Source: Eubacterium sp. An11 (GTDB taxonomy: Bacteria; Bacillota; Clostridia; Lachnospirales; Lachnospiraceae). From it: a stretch of DNA of 48,940 nucleotides. The notes beneath the pieces are model-generated. The model worked only from the letters and a program-made list of their open reading frames with translations. It searched no databases and was not told where the DNA came from. The position numbers and the translations under genes were made by a program. Shown here piece after piece: positions 31,808 through 40,041 of the stretch. The stretch spans positions 1-48,940 of the forward strand of contig NZ_NFLV01000026.1 in the NCBI RefSeq assembly GCF_002161065.1. Reading direction: 5' to 3'. The number at the start of each line of letters is the position of its first letter. Position 1 is the first letter of the stretch.

Positions 31808-32761
31808 TCACTTTTGAGACATTTCCTCCTTCATGAAGAACAGGGAAAATGTACTGCCCTCATCCATCTTTGAAGAAAGTTTGATATATCCATTTTGCGC
31901 TCTCATAACCTCTCTTGCCAGATAGAGTCCAATGCCGACGCCGGGGCTGTCGCTGACCGTCTCAGAACGATAAAATCTTAAAAACACATTTGCCTGTTCC
32001 TCCTCCGGTATTCCCGGCCCGTTATCCGAGATATCCATTCTGACCAGCGATGGATACGACTGCACACGCACTGTCACCCTTCCTCCCCGGGGCGTATATT
32101 TTATAGCGTTATCCACAATATTAGCCACCGCCTCGATGGTCCATTTTCTGTCAAAGGCAGCCTGTTCATCGGTATCGGCTGCTTCAAACCGTATCTCTTT
32201 CCGGGCCGCTATGGCCTGGAACTGGTTCCTGACCGCCTCAAGAACGGTTTGCAGCGGCTGTCTTCTGGCATGGACCCGAATGATTCCTGTCTCCAGCCGG
32301 GACAGTTTCACTAACGATTCCATTAAAAAATTCAGCGTTTCTGCCTGCTCTTCGATGGCATTGAGCGCGTCCCGGATATTCTGCCTGTCTTCCGGATTCC
32401 GCATCTTCGTCCACTCTTCCAGAAGCTGTGAATACAGTACGATATTAGAAATAGGAATGACCGCCTGATGGGATATATCAGAAATCTGTTCCTGCATCTG
32501 CTCCCGTTCCTTTGCCAGCCTGCTGACCTTCCGCTCATGGTCGCAAAGGTAACGCCACATATCACTTTCGATCACAGACATACGGGATTCATCCAGGCGC
32601 TTTTCCTGAAATTCTCCCGAAACCGCATCTTCCAGCATATCCTCCATATTTCCGGCAAATCTCTTTTCTCTCCTCGTAAAATAAAGGATCGCTCCCGCCA
32701 GGGCACACAGTAAAAACAAAACTATGACTGCCAGTACAGCAATTACAATTTCTTCATTCAT
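31808..32761 (-). CDS. Sensor histidine kinase
   Basis: A 317-residue kinase with one N-terminal helix (about 5-27), so a minimal sensor. H-box ISDISHQAVIPISNIVLYSQ (His at about 95), N-box EAVANIVDNAIKYTPRG, G1 ISDNGPGIPEEE and G2 SPGVGIGLYLAREV. With almost no extracellular part it may sense through the neighbouring ABC transporter, as in other MacB/Bce-type modules. It lies 42 bases after the response regulator. Confidence 0.92.
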   Translation of the reverse strand: MNEEIVIAVLAVIVLFLLCALAGAILYFTRREKRFAGNMEDMLEDAVSGEFQEKRLDESRMSVIESDMWRYLCDHERKVSRLAKEREQMQEQISDISHQAVIPISNIVLYSQLLEEWTKMRNPEDRQNIRDALNAIEEQAETLNFLMESLVKLSRLETGIIRVHARRQPLQTVLEAVRNQFQAIAARKEIRFEAADTDEQAAFDRKWTIEAVANIVDNAIKYTPRGGRVTVRVQSYPSLVRMDISDNGPGIPEEEQANVFLRFYRSETVSDSPGVGIGLYLAREVMRAQNGYIKLSSKMDEGSTFSLFFMKEEMSQK

Positions 32762-32803
32762 ACCTTCTCCGATTCTCCTGATTATTCTGGATGATTCTGA
32801 AAA

Positions 32804-33466
32804 TCAGTTTCTCACCCATTTGTATCCCACTCCGTACACCGTCTTGATACATTCGTGCTGACTGCCCAGCTTATTCCGCAGACGGTTTACCACAACGGTC
32901 AGGGCATGCTCCTCCACATATTCCGTATCGCCCTGCCAGACGTAATCAATCAGCTGGCTGCGGCTCAGATTCCTCCCTTTGTTTTCCAGCAGACATCTGA
33001 GCAGCCTCTGTTCCGTTTTACTGAGCTCCAGGATATCCTTTCCTCTCATGAATTCCATTTTGCTAAAATCAAAACAAAAATCATCGATTCTGTATACATC
33101 TGGCGAAGGATTTCTGTCTCTTAACTGTACGCTGACCCTGGCCCGCAGAACCATCAGACTGAATGGTTTCGTGATATAGTCATTGGCCCCCAGTTCCAGA
33201 CCCGATACAATATCCATCTCCATCTTATTAGCAGTGAGAAGTATGACCGGCACGTTGTCCGTCTTGCGAATCCCAGTCAGAAAGTCCATACCATTTCCAT
33301 CCGGCAGGTTCACATCCAGTATGATAAGATCCACAGGCTGCTCTTCATATATATCGGAAGCTGACCGGAGCGAAAAAGCCTGAAGGCAGAGAAACTCCTT
33401 CCGCAAAGCCAGCCTGATCCCGTCATTCAGTTTCTTATCGTCTTCCACAATGAGGATTGTTTTCAT
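32804..33466 (-). CDS. OmpR family response regulator
   Basis: A 220-residue regulator. Receiver with TILIVEDDKKL, phospho-acceptor Asp in LIILDVNLPDGNG and KPF (ANDYITKPFSLMVL). Winged helix with LSKTEQRLLRCLLENKGRNL and VEEHALTVVVNRLRNKL. Its start overlaps the flavodoxin-like gene stop by four bases. It likely controls the kinase/ABC operon. Confidence 0.95.
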   Translation of the reverse strand: MKTILIVEDDKKLNDGIRLALRKEFLCLQAFSLRSASDIYEEQPVDLIILDVNLPDGNGMDFLTGIRKTDNVPVILLTANKMEMDIVSGLELGANDYITKPFSLMVLRARVSVQLRDRNPSPDVYRIDDFCFDFSKMEFMRGKDILELSKTEQRLLRCLLENKGRNLSRSQLIDYVWQGDTEYVEEHALTVVVNRLRNKLGSQHECIKTVYGVGYKWVRN

Positions 33467-33996
33467 ACCATCTGCCCCATGACGTAAGCCTTCTCCGGCA
33501 ATGCCGTCTTTGCGACCTTTCCTGCCTCCATGACATTTTCCGCATATAATTTTCCTTTTATCTCATACTCCTCGAGATGCTCCACAAAGCCATCCAGATC
33601 CCCGAGAGACCGTTCTATGATCTCCCTTTGCAATCCTGCCGACACAATATAATATACTTCTTTTTTTCCGAGATGCTGCCAGATTGGATATGTACGGTCA
33701 ATAAAGGTCTTCATCTGGGCGCTGATCCCGTAAAAGTAAACGGGCGTGGAAAGAACCAGCACATCTGCCTCTTTATATTTTTCCAATATCTCTCTCATAT
33801 CATCCTGCAGAACACAGATTCCCCCGTTTTTCATACAGGCATCGCAGGCGTGGCAGAATCCGATATTCTTTTCCGCCAGACGAATCAGACAGACCTCATT
33901 TCCCTGTGATTCTGCGCCTTCTTTGAATTTCTCACACAACAACTGGGAATTTCCGTTTTTCCTCGGACTGGACGATATTATTAATACTTTCTTCAT
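33463..33996 (-). CDS. Flavodoxin-like NADPH-dependent FMN reductase
   Basis: A 177-residue protein. FMN-binding signature SSSPRKNGNSQLLCEKFKEG at the N-terminus, a CHACDACMKNGGICVLQDD region with several Cys, then VLSTPVYFYGISAQMKTFIDR. It belongs to the iron-sulfur-flavoprotein/NQO-like flavodoxin_5 group and reduces FMN or quinones or transfers electrons. It heads an operon that continues into a two-component system and ABC exporter, an unusual partnership. Its promoter segment is a near copy of that before the AgrC-like operon. Confidence 0.9.
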   Translation of the reverse strand: MKKVLIISSSPRKNGNSQLLCEKFKEGAESQGNEVCLIRLAEKNIGFCHACDACMKNGGICVLQDDMREILEKYKEADVLVLSTPVYFYGISAQMKTFIDRTYPIWQHLGKKEVYYIVSAGLQREIIERSLGDLDGFVEHLEEYEIKGKLYAENVMEAGKVAKTALPEKAYVMGQMV

Positions 33997-34014
33997 TTTT
34001 AATGCTCCTTTAAG

Positions 34015-34083
34015 GATAAAACTTACAGACTAAACTACATTTTCCAGTATACCAGATGTGTGAATTTTGTAAAAGATGATTTT
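34015..34083 (-). promoter_or_regulatory. Promoter segment of the flavodoxin-led operon (copy B of a 70-bp duplicate)
   Basis: Minus strand: TTTACA (34068-34073), 16-base spacer, TATACT (34046-34051), start expected about 40 bases before the ATG. About 62 of 70 positions match 24683-24752 with identical core elements and spacing. Confidence 0.7.
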
Positions 34084-34104
34084 GACCTTTAGCGCCTGTC
34101 TGGA

Positions 34105-34737
34105 TCATACCCTGTTTAACTGCTCCACACAGCCTGACTGGATGGCCGTGATATTTTCTCTTATCATTTCTTCCGGCCAGTCCCACCACCGAAGGCGCAG
34201 CAGTTCCTCCACGGTATCTTCGTCGAATCTTCTGCGGATGATCTTTGCAGGAACACCTCCCACAATGGTATAGGGCGGCACGTCCTTTGTGACCACCGCC
34301 CGGCTGCCGATCACCGCGCCGTCTCCGATGGTCACTCCCGCGAGGATGACCGCCTCATAACCAATCCATACATCGTTTCCGATGACGATATCTCCCTTAT
34401 GATCCCAGGCCTCTTTCATCTTGTCCCACGGGAGCCCCCATTCCTCAAAAAACAGAGGAAATGTATAGGTGGATAAAGAATCCAGCGTATGGTTGGCGCT
34501 GTTAAACAGAAACTTTGCTCCACAGGCAATGGAGCTGAACTTTCCGATGATGAGTTTATCCCCATTGATCGGATAGTGATACAACACATTATTCTGCTGA
34601 AACTCTTTTGGATCGTGGACAAAGTCATTGTATACTGTATAATCGCCCACCTGAATATTGGGATTTGTGATAACATTTTTCAGATAAATGGTCTGTGTGT
34701 CCCCGGTTCTCGGGTAAATTTTGTTTGGTGCAGCCAT
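34105..34737 (-). CDS. Vat-like xenobiotic acetyltransferase (streptogramin A type)
   Basis: A 210-residue left-handed beta-helix enzyme. Hexapeptide repeats ([44 protein letters not shown]) and catalytic His83 in NSANHTLD match the Vat/CatB (XAT) family, as does [16 protein letters not shown]. Vat enzymes acetylate virginiamycin M-type drugs; CatB-like members acetylate chloramphenicol. The exact substrate is not settled. Ribosome site AAAGGAATG. It stands alone, between a PadR gene upstream and the promoter segment downstream. Confidence 0.85.
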   Translation of the reverse strand: MAAPNKIYPRTGDTQTIYLKNVITNPNIQVGDYTVYNDFVHDPKEFQQNNVLYHYPINGDKLIIGKFSSIACGAKFLFNSANHTLDSLSTYTFPLFFEEWGLPWDKMKEAWDHKGDIVIGNDVWIGYEAVILAGVTIGDGAVIGSRAVVTKDVPPYTIVGGVPAKIIRRRFDEDTVEELLRLRWWDWPEEMIRENITAIQSGCVEQLNRV

Positions 34738-34998
34738 GTTTCATCATTCCTTTCTTTCCTGGTGCTGAATTATTTTACTTGTAATCACTGGCACAAATTT
34801 TCTTTGCAGCAATTTCTGTTACAGGACTATTTTATTGGTCATCCAGAATACATGGCTATTTTACTTTTCAGAAAATGTACTTTCAATCCACAGAACGCTA
34901 CCGTATCATTCTGTGGAAAATACCATGGAAACAGACACACTTCCCGGCAGAGGAACTCCCGCTGCCATATTCGTATGGGCAGCGCTTTTGCTTTTCCC

Positions 34999-35514
34999 CT
35001 ACTGCACTGTCTCGATCCATTTTTCCATAGCCTGGACGAGCAGCATCTGCTGCTGCAGTACAGCCCAGCCGGTTTCCGGAATATCCGGGTTATCTTTCTT
35101 TGCCGCTGCATTTTCTTCCAGATATCCCTTCAAAATACGGATATTATCAGAAATATTTTCCAGACACTTTTTCCGTTCCTCTGCCGGCAGGCCGTCCAGA
35201 TTGACGATTACGGCGTTAAAATCCAAAAAGAACCGGATGGGTTGATTGGATATCTCAAGCATCAGCCTCTGAAATTCTTCCTCTCCGGTTTCCGTCAGAG
35301 AATACACTGCTTTTTCCGGCATTTTCCCTTCGCGGACAGTGTTTCCCGTAATAAATCCCTTCTTTTCCAGCTGAATTACTTTCTTATAGATAGATGGGGT
35401 GCTGATTTTCACCCACTTTGAAATGTTTCGATATTCCACCAGTTTCTGAATGTCATAAGCGCTCAGTGGCTCTTTTTTCAGCATACCAAGCACGATCAAA
35501 TCTATGGCCGCCAT
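34999..35514 (-). CDS. PadR family transcriptional regulator
   Basis: A 171-residue repressor. N-terminal winged helix (LIVLGMLKKEPLSAYDIQKL, ISTPSIYKKVIQLEKKGFIT) and a C-terminal helical dimer domain (about 95-171). Divergent from the MATE efflux gene, with two perfect palindromes between them. PadR repressors typically release DNA when they bind the exported drug, so this is probably the local switch for the MATE pump. Confidence 0.92.
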   Translation of the reverse strand: MAAIDLIVLGMLKKEPLSAYDIQKLVEYRNISKWVKISTPSIYKKVIQLEKKGFITGNTVREGKMPEKAVYSLTETGEEEFQRLMLEISNQPIRFFLDFNAVIVNLDGLPAEERKKCLENISDNIRILKGYLEENAAAKKDNPDIPETGWAVLQQQMLLVQAMEKWIETVQ

Positions 35515-35532
35515 TCTATTCTCCTTTCTCTC

Positions 35533-35593
35533 TTGACAGATACTATAATTTATAGTAGTATGTGTTTCCGCAGTTTTACTATAAATTATAGTA
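35533..35593. promoter_or_regulatory. PadR/MATE divergent promoter with twin operators
   Basis: TACTATAATTTATAGTA (35541-35557) and TACTATAAATTATAGTA (35577-35593) are perfect 17-bp palindromes differing only at the central base, 36 bases apart. The first lies between TTGACA (35533-35538) and TAGTAT (35556-35561), the MATE promoter, so bound repressor would block it. Confidence 0.85.
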
Positions 35594-35633
35594 GTCTATT
35601 TTATATCAAAAGTCAAGAGAAAGGAGTACACGT

Positions 35634-37025
35634 ATGAACACTCAAAACAACAAAATGAATCTTCTGGGTAGTGTGCCAGTTCCCAGAGCTTTACTTTCCA
35701 TGGGGCTTCCGACCATGGCGGGAATGTTGATCAATGCCCTTTACAGTCTGGCCGATACCTACTTTGTGGGCGGACTCGGCACGGTGCAGATGGCTGCCGT
35801 AACCGTAGCCTATCCTCTGGGACAAATCGTTGTGGGGCTGGGACTGCTGTTTGGAAATGGAGCTGCCGCCTATCTATCCAGGCTTCTGGGTCAGGACAAC
35901 CGAAAGACGGCAAATGCAGTGGCAAGCACCGCTTTATACAGCAGTATCGGAATCGGCGCCATTGCCATCCTCCTCTCCCTGTTTTTCCTGCAGCCAATCC
36001 TACGGCAGTTTGGAGCGCTTGCTGACATTATGCCCTATGCATTATCTTACAGCCGCATTTACATTACATTTTCTATATTCAATGTCTTCAATGTGGCTAT
36101 GAACAACATCGTTTCCAGCGAGGGAGCCGCCAGAACTGCCATGCTCGCTCTGATGTCCGGCGCTGTATTAAATGTAATCCTGGATCCGATTTTCATTTAT
36201 ACATTGGGACTGGGCGTTTCCGGCGCGGCCATCGCCACCGCACTCTCGCAGATGGTATCTTCCGCCATCTATATCACTTATATTCTCCGCAAAAAAAGCG
36301 TATTTACCTTCCACATCAGAGAATGCCGCTTTTCCGGAGACATTTTATCGGAGATACTGAAAATAGGCGTTCCAACCCTGCTGTTTCAATTACTCACCAG
36401 CATTTCCATTGCCATGATCAATGATGCCGCCAAGGAGTACGGTGGTTCCGCCCTTGCAGCCATGGGACCGGTCACGAAAATCCTGTCGATGGGAACCCTG
36501 ATCGTATACGGTTTTCTGAAGGGCTTCCAGCCCATCGCCGGTTACAGCTATGGGGCAAAAAAATATGAACGCTTACTGGAAGCCATCCGGACAGCGACCC
36601 TATGGTCCACCATCTTCTGCATCATCTTCGGCCTCGCCACTGCCATTTTTTCCGGTCCGATCATGACACAATTTACATCCGGAGACGCACAAATGATACA
36701 GACTGGCCAGCGGGCATTACAGATCAACGGCCTGTCCTTTATGCTTTTCGGCGTCTACACCGTTTACTCTTTTCTATTCCTCGTCATGGGAAAAGCCAGA
36801 GAAGGCTGTCTTCTCGGGGCCTGCCGACAGGGCATCTGCTTTCTCCCTGCGATTTTGCTGCTGCCGCACATCCTTGGACTGAACGGCGTTATTCTGGCAC
36901 AGCCCGTGGCCGATGTTCTCTCGTTTGTCATCACCATAATCATGGCGGTAAGGCTGCACCGGGAGCTCAACGCTGCCCGGAACAGAAAGCCTCTGACCGA
37001 ACATGACAGCAACAGACAGCCATAA
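35634..37025 (+). CDS. MATE family multidrug efflux transporter
   Basis: A 463-residue protein with 12 predicted helices. Characteristic segments are LLSMGLPTMAGMLINALYSL at the start, TYFVGGLGTVQMAAV, FGNGAAAYLSRLLGQ and the second-half repeat FQPIAGYSYGAKKYERLLEA. It belongs to the NorM/DinF-like MATE group that exports cationic drugs by Na+ or H+ antiport. Strong AAAGGAG ribosome site. It is likely derepressed by the divergent PadR regulator. Confidence 0.95.
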   Translation: MNTQNNKMNLLGSVPVPRALLSMGLPTMAGMLINALYSLADTYFVGGLGTVQMAAVTVAYPLGQIVVGLGLLFGNGAAAYLSRLLGQDNRKTANAVASTALYSSIGIGAIAILLSLFFLQPILRQFGALADIMPYALSYSRIYITFSIFNVFNVAMNNIVSSEGAARTAMLALMSGAVLNVILDPIFIYTLGLGVSGAAIATALSQMVSSAIYITYILRKKSVFTFHIRECRFSGDILSEILKIGVPTLLFQLLTSISIAMINDAAKEYGGSALAAMGPVTKILSMGTLIVYGFLKGFQPIAGYSYGAKKYERLLEAIRTATLWSTIFCIIFGLATAIFSGPIMTQFTSGDAQMIQTGQRALQINGLSFMLFGVYTVYSFLFLVMGKAREGCLLGACRQGICFLPAILLLPHILGLNGVILAQPVADVLSFVITIIMAVRLHRELNAARNRKPLTEHDSNRQP

Positions 37026-37103
37026 TTTCATTGGTATACTTTCCAGAGAACATTTTTTATAACAGCCAGATCCTCAAAACCATTATTTCAGATCAAAAGA
37101 AAG

Positions 37104-37131
37104 GAGAGCCTCCCGGCGGAAGCTCTCCCAC
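37104..37131. terminator. Hairpin between MATE and CD3324 genes
   Basis: GGAGAGC and GCTCTCC pair around CTCCCGGCGGAA, near 37105-37130. It lies 80 bases past the MATE stop and 75 bases before the CD3324-type gene end, so it can serve both. Confidence 0.65.
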
Positions 37132-37204
37132 TTATCTTTCATCCATTCTTATTATGATTTCATTTCTTCGATTCCGTTTTCGCCATCTCATTTTCATCAT
37201 TACG

Positions 37205-37486
37205 TTATTTGCCTTTCTTTCGTTTCCTCTGATAAATAATCTTTCTGATGGCAGAAATCGAAAGGCTGTACCGGTCAGCCAGCTCTTCCACCGAACTTCC
37301 CTGACGGTATTCTGATATAATCTTTCCGTTGCGTTTCTCAAGTTCCTCCCGATAACCGGACAGCTCGCCCCAGGCTTTGTGCTGCTCTTCCTTGGCAGGT
37401 ACATAAATGTATCCCGCCTGAACATATTTCTGCAGCTCCTCGACCAGCTCATCGGGAAGAATTACATTTGCATTGATGTATTTCAT
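37205..37486 (-). CDS. CD3324 family protein (Mor-like helix-turn-helix)
   Basis: A 93-residue protein: MKYINANVILPDELVEELQK, YIYVPAKEEQHKAWGELSGY, then ELADRYSLSISAIRKIIYQR. This matches the small CD3324 family of Clostridia, related to the Mor/Martha-type HTH; the C-terminal third is a helix-turn-helix and the basic tail could contact DNA. The role is unknown. The upstream leader has two mutually exclusive hairpins at 37521-37598. Confidence 0.85.
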   Translation of the reverse strand: MKYINANVILPDELVEELQKYVQAGYIYVPAKEEQHKAWGELSGYREELEKRNGKIISEYRQGSSVEELADRYSLSISAIRKIIYQRKRKKGK

Positions 37487-37520
37487 ATGCAGGCTCCTTC
37501 CCTAATTGATCGTCCAGGAA

Positions 37521-37598
37521 GCAAAGCCAGTCATATGCAAGCGACTATTTGTATTCTCTCCACGCAAATGTCGCTCTTTTCACTGGCTTTGCGTGGAG
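37521..37598 (-). promoter_or_regulatory. Leader with alternative hairpins before the CD3324-type gene
   Basis: Pairing 1: GCAAAGCCAGT (37521-37531) with ACTGGCTTTGC (37582-37592), extended inside by AGCGAC...GTCGCT. Pairing 2: CTCCACGCAAA (37558-37568) with TTTGCGTGGAG (37588-37598). They share bases 37588-37592, so they compete. CTTCC just 5' of the gene could also cover the GGAAGGAG ribosome site. Confidence 0.55.
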
Positions 37599-37724
37599 CC
37601 ATACATCATTTTTTCGTTTTTTATTTCGGCACATTTTTATCACCTTTTTCTATCTATCTGCGTTTTATCTCCGTCATTTATAAATGTATTCTACCATCTG
37701 TACTGTCAAAATGCCCAAGACATT

Positions 37725-38147
37725 TTAAATATAACGTCTCACTCTCTTCTTATATTCCTCATACGCCGTTCCGAATCTTTCTATACATTCTCTTTCCTCT
37801 GCCAGAATAATCCAGTGAGCAGAAATCTGAAAGATCATTATAATCCCCATCAGGACCAAAGACTGTGTCAAAAAAGCCATCCCCATAAAGCAAATAAAAT
37901 ATGCCACATACATGGGATTGCGGGAAAATCGGTATATCCCATTGATATTTAATCCTGTGTCATCAGGAGAAGAAAAATTTACCATAGAAGCAGCGCATAA
38001 ACAAAGCCCCGTAAGGTAAAGGACTGTCCCCACATAAAACTGCCAGGAAAAATCCGGTTTTTTGTCCAAAGCTGAAAGCAGCAGAAATCTTACTGCTAAA
38101 AATGGAACTAATAATAAAATGCTGTTCATATATTTATCCGTACCCAC
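37725..38147 (-). CDS. Isoprenylcysteine carboxyl methyltransferase-like membrane protein
   Basis: A 140-residue protein with three or four helices. The core GIYRFSRNPMYVAYFICFMGMAF and LAEERECIERFGTAYEEYKK are the ICMT/PEMT family signature (SAM-binding and C-terminal E-E motif). It is shorter than most homologues (about 190), with no strong ribosome site at GTG 38147 or ATG 38129, so it may have lost N-terminal helices. The substrate is unknown; bacterial members modify small phenols or lipids. Confidence 0.7.
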   Translation of the reverse strand: MGTDKYMNSILLLVPFLAVRFLLLSALDKKPDFSWQFYVGTVLYLTGLCLCAASMVNFSSPDDTGLNINGIYRFSRNPMYVAYFICFMGMAFLTQSLVLMGIIMIFQISAHWIILAEERECIERFGTAYEEYKKRVRRYI

Positions 38148-38159
38148 AAGTTTTATTCA

Positions 38160-38479
38160 AAGACGATATTTATTAAATATTTACTTTTGATTTCCAGCAT
38201 CACGTTTTCATCGGGAGAAAATGTTTTGCCGATTACACGGTACACAGGCAAACCTGTTTCACTTTGTTTTTCCTAAGAAAGTCCGGATTCACAGATATCT
38301 ACTTGGCGAGGATTTCGTCATTGCCGTAAAAAGTTTCCAGCAACTCCGGTTTTATGGACTGTAGAGAACCCAACCAAAAGATGAGCGGAATGATTTTTCA
38401 GTTTGAAAGGCTCTAAAGCGGATAATTCAAATATACCGTGTGGAAGAACATTAGCCAATAAACTTTTCCATGCCTTCTT
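38160..38479 (-). other. Gap with degenerate coding remnants
   Basis: No intact frame. Minus-strand fragments such as HGIFELSALEPFKLKNHS and VYRVIGKTFSPDENVMLEIK occur in different frames broken by stops, which suggests a decayed gene. I cannot assign a family. Confidence 0.35.
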
Positions 38480-38677
38480 TCAGTCTGTAAATTCAAATAA
38501 CTCCTCCACCGTCGTATGAAAAACTTTTGCAATATCCATTGCCATTTTCAGAGATGGATTATAGCGCCCGTTTTCTAAATGGACAATTGTTTCTCTACGA
38601 ACACCAATCAAAGCTGCCAACTCACTTTGTTTCATATTTTCTTTTTCCCTGTATTCTTTAATCTTTGTTTTCAACAT
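38480..38677 (-). CDS. Cro/CI family regulator
   Basis: A 65-residue single-domain helix-turn-helix protein: KIKEYREKENMKQSELAALI, VRRETIVHLENGRYNPSLKM, ending VEELFEF. Small regulators of this type are usually paired with a membrane protein and autoregulate. The gene starts three bases after the membrane-protein stop. Confidence 0.92.
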   Translation of the reverse strand: MLKTKIKEYREKENMKQSELAALIGVRRETIVHLENGRYNPSLKMAMDIAKVFHTTVEELFEFTD

Positions 38678-38679
38678 CG

Positions 38680-39063
38680 TTATTCCATCCCATTTTTATC
38701 AATCCAGTAAAATACAATGGCTCGAATCAGCACTAAAATAAAAATACCGCCTGTTACAAGATAGCCTGTTAAATATGGAGAAGTGCCGTCTAACAGTAAA
38801 AAAGGAAAGGTGATAATTCCCATAAAGACGATGGCAACCTTGAAGCAGATAGCATCTGCGATTTGTACGGTCTTTTTCGCGTATTCGTCCATAACATCAG
38901 CATTTTTCTTCAACCAACTTACGACAGCCAATAGAATAATCGCAATCCATACCGGCGCATTGGAATTTAACTTATAAATCACCATCAGATGATAGTATGC
39001 CGGAATACAAAAGGCAACAATGGCTTGGACAAACATAAGCATTCTTAGACTAATTCTTTTCAT
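38680..39063 (-). CDS. Membrane protein paired with Cro/CI regulator
   Basis: A 127-residue protein with four helices (about 6-24, 35-52, 70-92, 100-122). The start is ATG 39063 after TTGGAGG. It is not a recognised enzyme. It is co-transcribed with the small regulator from a promoter overlapped by an 18-bp perfect inverted repeat. Confidence 0.8.
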   Translation of the reverse strand: MKRISLRMLMFVQAIVAFCIPAYYHLMVIYKLNSNAPVWIAIILLAVVSWLKKNADVMDEYAKKTVQIADAICFKVAIVFMGIITFPFLLLDGTSPYLTGYLVTGGIFILVLIRAIVFYWIDKNGME

Positions 39064-39073
39064 AGCAACCTCC

Positions 39074-39134
39074 AAGTGATATATTTATAACTTCTTGTTG
39101 TTATAAATATATCACTTCTGATTTCCTGTGTCAA
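39074..39134 (-). promoter_or_regulatory. Promoter with 18-bp perfect inverted repeat (autoregulator site)
   Basis: AAGTGATATATTTATAAC (39074-39091) is an exact inverse of 39100-39117 around an 8-base loop. TTGACA (39129-39134) and TATATT (39106-39111) on the minus strand are 17 bases apart, so the repeat covers the -10, start site and ribosome-site edge. Repression by the downstream Cro/CI protein is the simplest reading. Confidence 0.8.
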
Positions 39135-39239
39135 TAGATTATGTGAAATATTTTTAACTTCTCAATGCGGAACAGTGGTCTGCTGTCTATCAAATTCTTC
39201 AAGTGACCTTCCGGGCATCTGCCGCCATACCGAAAACAG

Positions 39240-39410
39240 GAGTATGGCTCTGACTACTTGATTCGACAGAAAGTGAAATCCGGGGAATTGTTTCAAGTGG
39301 GAAAAGCTGTTTACTCAGAGGAAAGGCATGTGCCGGAGCTGGCAGTTCTGGCATTTAAATATCCCCATGCAATCATTACCATGTACAGCGCATTTTTATA
39401 CATTCATTTT
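39240..39410 (+). pseudogene. AbiEi-type antitoxin N-terminal fragment
   Basis: About 57 residues read EYGSDYLIRQKVKSGELFQV, then YSEERHVPELAVLAFKYPHA, matching the winged-helix start of type IV AbiEi antitoxins, but similarity stops near 39410 and no AbiEii toxin follows. No ribosome site or start codon of quality. A relic. Confidence 0.6.
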
Positions 39411-39991
39411 AGCTGCTCCCATAAAGATTGCCTGACATTTGCTCCGGATGAAATAATGGTTTTCTCTATTTCATCTCCGCTTTTATACACCCTGTACTCC
39501 ACCTGAAAATACGGCTCTTCCCCGTATACCGGCACCAGCACCTCGCTGCTGCTGTACTGAGCCTGGCGGAACTCGTAGCCACAGCATTGGAAGGCAGCCT
39601 CCACGGTGATTCCCGCTTCCGAAAATGTAAAGTTCTGAAATGTGTCGGCGCTTTCTTTGATTCGCCTGTAAAGCAGAGATGGCGGGGCAGCGGTCAGATT
39701 ATAGCTATCCTGCGCGCAGATAAAAGACAGCGCTGTCAGGGCCATCAAATCTCCGTAAGATGCAATTTCTATGTTTTCATTCTTATATTCTGCAGAAAAG
39801 GAAACTCCTGTCAGCAGCAGCATGAGAAGGGCCGCACCGACTGCCTTTGCCGGCGCATACCGGCGGTTCAGCCAGAGTACATTTTCTTCTTCCCATTCCA
39901 GATTTTCTCCTGCCCTGCAATCCCGGTAGGATTTATATTCCCGGATGAGCCGGTACACCGGAATATGGAAACCGGAACCTTTGCCAAGCAC
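39404..39991 (-). CDS. Membrane-anchored protein of unknown function, possibly 5'-truncated
   Basis: 195 residues from GTG 39991 with no clear ribosome site. A cytoplasmic stretch (1-48), one helix (VGAALLMLLLTGVSFSAEY, about 49-68) and an extracytoplasmic domain (EIASYGDLMALTALSFICAQ to the end). It looks like the C-terminal half of a larger membrane protein. Its 3' end overlaps the AbiEi fragment, so this may be decayed too. Confidence 0.5.
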   Translation of the reverse strand: MLGKGSGFHIPVYRLIREYKSYRDCRAGENLEWEEENVLWLNRRYAPAKAVGAALLMLLLTGVSFSAEYKNENIEIASYGDLMALTALSFICAQDSYNLTAAPPSLLYRRIKESADTFQNFTFSEAGITVEAAFQCCGYEFRQAQYSSSEVLVPVYGEEPYFQVEYRVYKSGDEIEKTIISSGANVRQSLWEQLK

Positions 39992-40041
39992 TATCCACGT
40001 TCTTTTCCTTATATCAGCTTTCTCCGGCAGAACAGGATATT

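Noticed and set aside
34489-35421. Open frame on the plus strand opposite Vat and PadR genes
   Set aside because: No ribosome site and no domain; both opposite genes are well supported.
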